Assembly (NCBI GenBank): GCA_024364735.1
Contig: JAGFNQ010004751.1
Span: forward strand, 185,637 to 249,636
From: Boesenbergia rotunda
Taxonomy: Eukaryota > Streptophyta > Magnoliopsida > Zingiberales > Zingiberaceae
Direction of reading: 5' to 3'
DNA length: 64,000 bases
Below, piece after piece: positions 58,267-64,000 of the stretch. Every line of letters starts with the position of its first letter. The stretch's first letter is position 1. The notes beneath the pieces are model-generated. The model did no database searches, was not told where the DNA came from, and saw nothing but the letters and a program-made list of their open reading frames with translations. The position numbers were made by a program, and so were the translations under genes.

Positions 58267-59528
58267 AGAGGGAATGCTAAGGGGCTAACCATCATTGTTG
58301 CAAACCCCTCACTCACTCTCCCTCTTCAATTTTCGAAAATCCAAGAGACTCCCTTTTCAATTTTCAAAAATTGAACTCCCCTCTCCCTCTTCAATTTTCG
58401 AAATCCTAACTCCCCTCTCCCTCTTCAATTTTCGAAAATCCCAAGACCCCATTGAAGGTTTGAAACTCTTGCAAGGCAAGAAGAAGTCAAGGACCTCAAG
58501 AGCAAGGACAAGCACCTCCCCTCCGATCTAAGGGTATACCTTAAGGATATTTAGCGAAAGAGGTAAGTATCCCCTCGCCTGCAGTGTAATAGTTGTGGTG
58601 TGATTATTCTCCTTGATTGTTCAAAAATGGGGACTTTTTCCCCTTTGCAAGTTTCGGCCACCCCCTTAGGGGAAGGCCTTGGTTCCTTTTTGGTTACACA
58701 AGTAGACCCTTGGAACTTAGGGTATATGTACATGTGGTTTATTCAAAATGTTGTGAACAAAGCCTAGGGTTATACCTTTGTGTAGGTTTCGGCCAACACC
58801 CAAGAGGAGACCTTGGTTACCCTTTGATGCATGGGAAGACCCCTTGGAACTTAGGGTATACCTATGTAACGCCCGCCCCTTTTCCTAGGGTTCATCATCT
58901 GGGCGGTGCGTTACTCATTACACTCATACTTAACTCTTAATCATTTACTTAACATAAGGATCGTAATCATGCAGCGGAATTTAAAACGTTATTATAATCA
59001 TATGCAGTCAAGGTAACATTAAGTCATAAACATGTTTTCTTCTTAGACTTTAGGAAAAGTAGTTCCATCGGCCAAGTCACCACCACACACATCCGGACCT
59101 TCCTGCAGCTTCCTCTTTCCTTAGACATTTTCATATTGATCTGCAACATAAGAACATGACTTATAAGCACATAGGCTTAGTAAGACTCTTTCCTACTCAC
59201 TTAAAACCATACATTTGCATTCAGCCCATCAATACATATCGTAAGGTAGCAATCATAGGCATGCATGGCATTTAACATAATCATGAAGCATACATGGCAT
59301 TTAACATAACTTTAAGCATTCTTAATCATAACCTATAACTTTCTTAGCATGAGTATTAACGATCATATGCATTATCATGAAGGATGCTTTTTGAAATACG
59401 TATAGTAAGTAATACTTTAAAATAGGCATTCATTCATTCTTAGGATCCCTGGCTTGTACCCATTCATTCATTTTTGCGCACATATACCCCTGCAGGGGCC
59501 ATTCTAGGCTTACTATCTTTCAGCCTAG

Positions 59529-59612
59529 GGACAGCTTCGGTAGTCCAGAACCGTTAGGCAGCTACGGTAGCCCAGAACCGTGGACAGCTTCGGTAGTCCA
59601 GAACCGTGGATC
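59529..59612. repeat. 28-bp tandem repeat in G2 LTR
   Basis: Three imperfect copies of GGACAGCTTCGGTAGTCCAG plus AACCGT. Each has an internal CGGT/ACCG inverted repeat. Confidence 0.85.
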
Positions 59613-59667
59613 TTTTCCAAGATCCGGTACAAGCCATACTTTTTAAGGTAAAATACATACATGCATT

Positions 59668-59702
59668 CTTTCTTTTTCATTCTTTCTTTCTTTCTTTCTT
59701 TC
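59668..59702. repeat. TTTC microsatellite
   Basis: About five uninterrupted TTTC units within a longer pyrimidine-rich stretch. Confidence 0.85.
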
Positions 59703-60138
59703 CTAAAGGATGTACATAGTATACATGAAGCATATCCTTTCTTCCTTATTCATATCCTTTCTTTATGGTCATTCAATCATTCATAGCATAACATGGAGCA
59801 TTTCAATCATACATAGCATAACATGAAACATGGGATTCATTCATATTCATAGCATGGCATGAAGCATATAAAACTTAGCATTCCTTCCTTATCCATATCA
59901 TTTCCCTATTCATATTATTTCAGCATTCGTAGCCTTAGGAACCTCTTATCCCCTTTCAAAGTCACCCTTCCATACTGTTCAATTGCATATAGGGAAATAG
60001 CTTAAAAATATATGCGCTATGCTAGTTTTATCACATCATAGGGGAGTCTCATGGCATAAAACTCACTAAACATTTGTTTAGGTGCATCATTTGTAACTTT
60101 ACTTGGGTTAACATCGAATTCGGAATCTGCACACACAC

Positions 60139-60260
60139 CTGATCGGTCACCAGACCGATCAGAGTGTAGCGTGATTGGTCTGGGGACCGATCAGGGTGTG
60201 TCCTGATCGGTCACCTTGACCGATCAGGGTGTGTCCTGATCGGTCTGGTGACCGATCAGG
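60139..60260. repeat. Class 2 hairpins in gypsy G2 LTR
   Basis: Four hairpins with GATCGGTC/GACCGATC cores, two with outer CCT/AGG arms, spaced by GGTGTGT-like linkers. They are the same motif as in copia family B LTRs but in a Ty3/gypsy element. Confidence 0.92.
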
Positions 60261-60657
60261 GCACTCGATACAGTGATATAACACCGAATCGTTCAGAATA
60301 CTTCTTCTTCCCTTCTTTCCCATACAACATCCCTACACGACATAACTTTTCTTCCGTTCTTTCATTCATGTATCATGGAGAAATCTGTTTCATTCTTTTC
60401 ACGGATCATCATAAACAACATAAGGAATCATAAAATGCATTCGGAACCATTACGTTGCAGGTGAGGGAGTCTTACTTCTGGTTTTCCTTGCTCAGAATCG
60501 TAGAGTCCGTGGCTCTTCAAGAGGGAAGTCCTACTGCCTCTCTGGTGACTCACGGCAAGGAGAAAGTTCTCCTGGGGCTCTCGGCAAGGAGGGAGAAAGG
60601 AGAGGGAGGAGAAAATCACTCGGTGGGAGAAAAAAGAAAAAGAGTACGTAAGTGTCT

Positions 60658-60665
60658 CTTTTATA
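60658..60665 (-). promoter_or_regulatory. TATA box of G2 LTR
   Basis: Minus strand CCTATAAAAGAGAC contains TATAAAAG, about 290 bp from the LTR start. Confidence 0.65.
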
Positions 60666-60780
60666 GGGAGTGAAGAGGTGAAGCGACGACAAGCAGTTTC
60701 GTGCGTCCCTTCATTGCATCCCTTTACTTCTTTTCTCTTTATCTACCATTTCCAATCTCCTCTTAACAGCATTCCTTCCT

Positions 60781-60846
60781 AGGTGGATTGGTTACGTGGG
60801 CTTTGCTTCATCCTTGAGGTCCTGGGTTCAATCCTGAACCTTGGCA
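60781..60846 (+). other. tRNA-like segment in G2 LTR (antisense)
   Basis: GGTTCAATCC (60825-60834) resembles a Pol III B box and follows ATTGGTTACGTGGGCTTTGC, like a D-arm. It is antisense to the LTR, as in the LTR at 57745. Confidence 0.4.
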
Positions 60847-60954
60847 CCTCCCGAAGCCTATCAAGAGAGTGCATCATGCATATCATTAATCATTATTCAT
60901 CATTTTATCATTTTATTTATGATCATATGTTTAAGAAAAATTTGGGGCGTTACA

Positions 60955-60969
60955 ATCCACCCTCCCTTA
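60955..60969 (-). promoter_or_regulatory. Polypurine tract of G2
   Basis: Minus strand AAGGGAGGGTGGAT directly before TGTAACGCCC. Confidence 0.85.
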
Positions 60970-60989
60970 TGAGAAGTTCGTCCTCGAAC

Positions 60990-63421
60990 TTACAATAACT
61001 CAGGGTATTTTCGTCTCATATCGTCCTCACGTTCCCAGGTAACTTCTTCAGATTGTTGACTTTGCCACAAGACTTTGACTAAGGGCACTTCCTTATTCCT
61101 TAGTCTTTTGACATCGCGATCCAGGATTCGAATGGGCTTGCTTTCATAACATAGGTTCTCCTGGATCGGCACGACCTGCGGCTCAATCACTTTGTCTGTG
61201 CTGGAAATGCACTTTCTGAGCGTCGACACGTGGAATACGTTGTGGATAGCAGACATCTCCTGAGGTAGCTCGAGCTCATAAGCCACCTTGCCCACTCTGT
61301 TTAGAATCTTGTACGGTCCCACATATCGCGGACTAAGTTTTCCTTTCTTCCCAAATCGCATTACTCCTTTCATAGGAGCTACTCGGAGGAATACCCAATT
61401 TCCGACGTCGAACTCTAAAGGTCTACGTCTCTGATCCGCATAGCTTTTCTGCCGGCTCTGGGCAGTCTCTATTTTCTGGCGGATGTTCTGTATTGTTCGG
61501 GTGGTGTCGTCGATGAACTCTGTCTGGAGTCCCATCTCCTTCTTTTCGCCACCCTCGTACCAACAGATTGGAGACCTGCATCTCCTTCCATATAATGCTT
61601 CATATGGTGCCATTCCGATAGTAGCTTGGTAGCTATTATTGTAAGCGAACTCTGCTAAACATAAATATCGGCACCAGCTTCCTTTGAAATCCAGGGCACA
61701 AGCTCGTAGCATGTCTTCCAGTACTTGGTTCACTCTCTCCGTTTGCCCATCAGTCTGGGGATGAAAGGCGGTACTGAAATGTAGCTTCGTGCCGAGAGCT
61801 TTATGAACACATTTCCAAAATTGTGAGGTAAAGCGACCATCCCGATCTGAAATGATGGTCTTGGGAATGCCATGCAACCTGATGATCTCCTTAACATACA
61901 ATTGGGCAAGTTGCTCAATTGAATATGTCATTCTGATTGCTAGGAAATGAGCTGACTTCGTCAATCGGTCGACGATAACCCATATAGCGTCGTATCCATT
62001 TGTAGTCCTGGGAAGACCTGAGATGAAGTCCATAGAAATGTCTTCCCATTTCCATTCTGGAATTTGGATTGGTTGTAGAACTCCTCCAGGCCTTTGGTGC
62101 TCTACTTTGACTTGCTGGCAGGTCAGACAGGTACTGACATGCTGGGCTACATTCCTCTTCATACCAGACCACCAAAACTTCATCTTTAGATCTTGGTACA
62201 TTTTGGTGGATCCCGGATGCATAGAGTAGGGGGTTCCGTGAGCCTCTTCCAAAATTTTCCCCTTCAGCTCCGGATCGCGAGGGATACAAAGTCGATCCCT
62301 AAGATATAATATTCCATTATTAGCGATACGAAAACCTTCGCCCTTGCCTTCAAGATTTTCTGTTTAATCCTTTGGAGATTGGGATCTCCATTTTGTTTTT
62401 CCAGTATGTCGTCGAATAGTGCTGGTATAATTGCCAGGGCCGAAAGTCGTCCGGAAATGATCTCGATCCCGTAGCTCATAATTTCCTTCTCCAGCGGTCG
62501 GGATAATACGGACAAAGACATTAAGGTGGCACTAGACTTCCTGCTGAGTGCATCAGCCACCTTGTTTGCTTTGCCTGGGTGATAGAGGATCTCGCAATCA
62601 TAGTCTTTCACGATTCCAGCCATCGGCGTTGTCGCATATTGAGGTCCTTCTGAGTGAAGAAATATTGCAGACTCTGGTGATCTGTATAAATCTTGCACTG
62701 TGCTCCATATAGATAGTGTCTCCAAATTTTTAGAGCAAAGACCACAGCTGCTAATTCTAAGTCGTGAGTGGGATAATTCTTTTCATGTTCCTTCAGTTGT
62801 CTGGAGGCATAGGCAATGACTTTACCATTCTGCATCAGTACAGCTCCAAGTCCCAATTTGGAGGCATCGCTGTACAATATCGAATTCTCTGTCGTCGTCC
62901 GGGAAGAGTTAGGATTGGAGCACTCGTAAGTCTTCTTTTCAGCTCCAAGAAACTCTTTTCGCACTCTTCGGTCCATGCATATTTCTGGTCCTTTTTGGTG
63001 AGGACCGTCATCGGGTGCCGCGATTCTAGAGAAGTCTTCTACAAATTTCCGGTAATATCCCGCTAATCCGAGAAAACTTCTGACATCGCTAGCATTCTTG
63101 GGCCTGCTCCAGTTACTTACGGCCTCGATCTTCCTTGGGTCAACCATAATTCCATCCTTGGAAATAATATGACCGAGAAAGGACACTTGGTCCAGCCAGA
63201 ATTCACATTTGGAGAATTTGGCATATAATTGATTTTCCCGAAGAATCTGTAGTACTATCTTCAGGTGCTCGGCATGCTCTTCATGATTTCTCGAGTAGAT
63301 AAGGATATCGTCGATGAAGACGATCACAAACTTGTCTAGGAAAGTCGAGAATACCCGATTCATCAGGTCCATAAACATTGCGGGAGCATTGGTTACTCCA
63401 AAGGGCATGACGACGAACTCA
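60990..63421 (-). pseudogene. G2 pol (RT, RNase H, integrase, chromodomain)
   Basis: RT begins at the gap: FVVMPFGVTNAPAMF, VFIDDILIYSRN, AKFSKCEFWLDQ, FLGLAGYYRKFV. Two shifts that cancel out occur near 63000-62890. RNase H: YSDASKLGLGAVL, THDLELAAVVFAL, TDHQSLQYFF. Shifts near 62620 and 62280 follow. From 62252 to 60990 one open frame of 420 codons covers the integrase (HPGSTKMYQDL, CLTCQ, MDFISGLPRT, SDRDGRF, TDGQTERVN) and ends with a chromodomain (IRILDRDVKRLRNKEV, VKVLW, EVTWEREDDMRRKYPELL). Chromodomains of this kind guide integration to heterochromatin. The integrase part is nearly intact, the RT part is not. Confidence 0.93.
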
Positions 63422-63446
63422 NNNNNNNNNNNNNNNNNNNNNNNNN
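63422..63446. other. Assembly gap (25 N)
   Basis: Twenty-five Ns. The RT reading frame reaches the left edge, and the right edge has no RT sequence, so the true gap may be much longer or the join wrong. Confidence 0.95.
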
Positions 63447-64000
63447 TCCTAGCCATGTTATCTCTCTGGAATAATTAAATAAGTTAGTGTAAGATCATTT
63501 ACTATTGTCATTGTTTTCATGTATATATACACATGCATTCGTATCAGTTTCATTACTAGGTGAGGTAAGGTACTACCCTACATTTCCATTGGTAAATTAA
63601 TCCTTCATCAAAAATAGTGCAAGCATTTTATTTCTTTACTAGTTCGTAAATCATATAATATTACTTAACGAACTAGAGGGGCTAACATTATTCCCATAAT
63701 AAAGAATATCATGGCAAGATTCGTCTCCCTCTCGTTCATCCATGGTTCTACTGGTTCAGGGTTTTCTACAGATTCTACTGGTTCTTCTTCTTCTTCCAGT
63801 ATATCTAGATCCTCCTCGTCTATCTCGGGGTCCTCCTCGACATTCCCGATTTCTTCGGGATCTTCGTCGTACTCCTCGAATTCCCCGATCATCTCGGGAT
63901 CTTCCTCGAATTCCTCGTTCATTTTCTACTCATATACATGTATCTTAAATCGTGGCTACCATAAGGTATCTTCCTAGTTTTCAAGGTAAAATCATGCTTC
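63447..64000 (-). other. Unassigned sequence right of the gap
   Basis: No recognised transposon domain. It could be part of G2 upstream of gag or unrelated sequence. It contains the acidic small ORF listed next. Confidence 0.5.
63665..63922 (-). CDS. Small acidic ORF with hydrophobic C terminus (85 aa)
   Basis: ATG at 63922 to a stop at 63665. About 60 residues are mostly Glu and Asp in short repeats (EEDPE, EEYDEDPEEIG). A hydrophobic stretch follows near the end (AMIFFIMGIMLAP). The DNA is a run of degenerate GAT/GAA codons, so the ORF may reflect a purine-rich repeat rather than a gene. I recognise no family. Its position upstream of G2 pol would suit a 5' leader ORF if the gap join is right. 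Confidence 0.3.
   Translation of the reverse strand: MNEEFEEDPEMIGEFEEYDEDPEEIGNVEEDPEIDEEDLDILEEEEEPVESVENPEPVEPWMNERETNLAMIFFIMGIMLAPLVR

Larger units (their letters stand above)
57745..58864 (+). repeat. Tekay-like LTR, partial
   Basis: Starts TGTAACGCCCC right after G1 pol, with no polypurine tract or stop codon between. It may be the G1 3' LTR joined by a deletion, or another LTR inserted there. It contains GTGATTTCATG-type repeats (57860-57975), a tRNA-like segment, a TATA box, four CTCTTCAATTTTCGAAA-type tandem copies (58318-58440), and a duplicated block of about 120 bp (58637-58740 and 58780-58864). It stops where G2 inserted. Confidence 0.75.
58865..60954 (-). repeat. 3' LTR of G2 (2090 bp)
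   Basis: Complete LTR with TG...CA ends. On the plus strand it holds three tandem copies of a unit of about 28 bp with GGACAGCTTCGGTAGTCCAG (59529-59612), a TTTC microsatellite (59668-59702), four class 2 hairpins (60139-60260), a TATA box on the minus strand and a tRNA-like segment. Confidence 0.9.
58865..63421 (-). mobile_element. Gypsy element G2, Tekay/Del chromovirus
   Basis: Minus-strand Ty3/gypsy element: 3' LTR (60954 down to 58865), polypurine tract, and pol from chromodomain to RT, running into the assembly gap at 63422. Its LTR is bounded by TGTAACGCCC and GGGCGTTACA, a 10-bp terminal inverted repeat. Protease, gag and 5' LTR are not in view. It inserted into the LTR beginning at 57745. 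Confidence 0.9.

Overview
This is a 64 kb stretch of a flowering-plant nuclear genome made almost entirely of nested, mostly broken retrotransposons. I found no convincing host gene, tRNA or rRNA gene, and no intact autonomous element. A plant host is indicated by Ty1/copia elements primed by initiator-tRNA-Met, an L1-type LINE with the plant DUF4283 ORF1 and a terminal RNase H, and Tekay/Del-type chromodomain Ty3/gypsy elements. The species cannot be fixed from the sequence.

Layout, left to right. (1) 1-438: minus-strand copia RT/RNase H scrap. (2) 441-14642: copia element A-I (truncated 5' LTR, 1.7 kb leader, decayed gag-pol, stub of 3' LTR), split inside its RT catalytic YVDD motif by a 6.9 kb LINE (6615-13539) with a 17-bp target duplication. 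(3) 14643-30707: SIRE/Maximus-like copia element B-I (gag, pol, a third ORF, 3' LTR), split by gag-only element D (19515-24365, minus strand, duplication CCTTG). (4) 30708-30899 and 54703-57744: one gypsy element, G1, split by B-II (30900-54702, duplication ATGAT). B-II is a gag-only relative of B. Its 5' LTR is split by copia element A-II (32658-49031, duplication CCTTG), and A-II is in turn invaded by B-III (37414-48807). (5) 57745-58864: a Tekay-like LTR entered by a second gypsy element, G2 (58865 to beyond the 63422-63446 assembly gap, minus strand). The insertion order inside G1 is therefore G1, then B-II, then A-II, then B-III.

The most unusual biology is in family B. Its roughly 2 kb LTRs are built from two adjacent arrays of short hairpins. 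Class 1 has 6-7 bp stems around a TTGGAGG loop. Class 2 has about 8-11 bp stems around GATCGGTC and GACCGATC, usually with loop TGGT. Units differ by paired, compensating changes, so arm complementarity outlives divergence. Class 2 hairpins also lie between pol and ORF3 of family B and inside the LTR of the unrelated gypsy element G2. Element D has analogous hairpins built from a different core (CAGTCGACTG). Family B also carries a third ORF after pol that appears to be spliced: an 11-nt first exon containing the start codon, a 310-352 bp GT-AG intron, then the main ORF. Both copies in the window have it.

All coding regions carry stops, frameshifts or deletions. Any activity would depend on proteins supplied by copies elsewhere.
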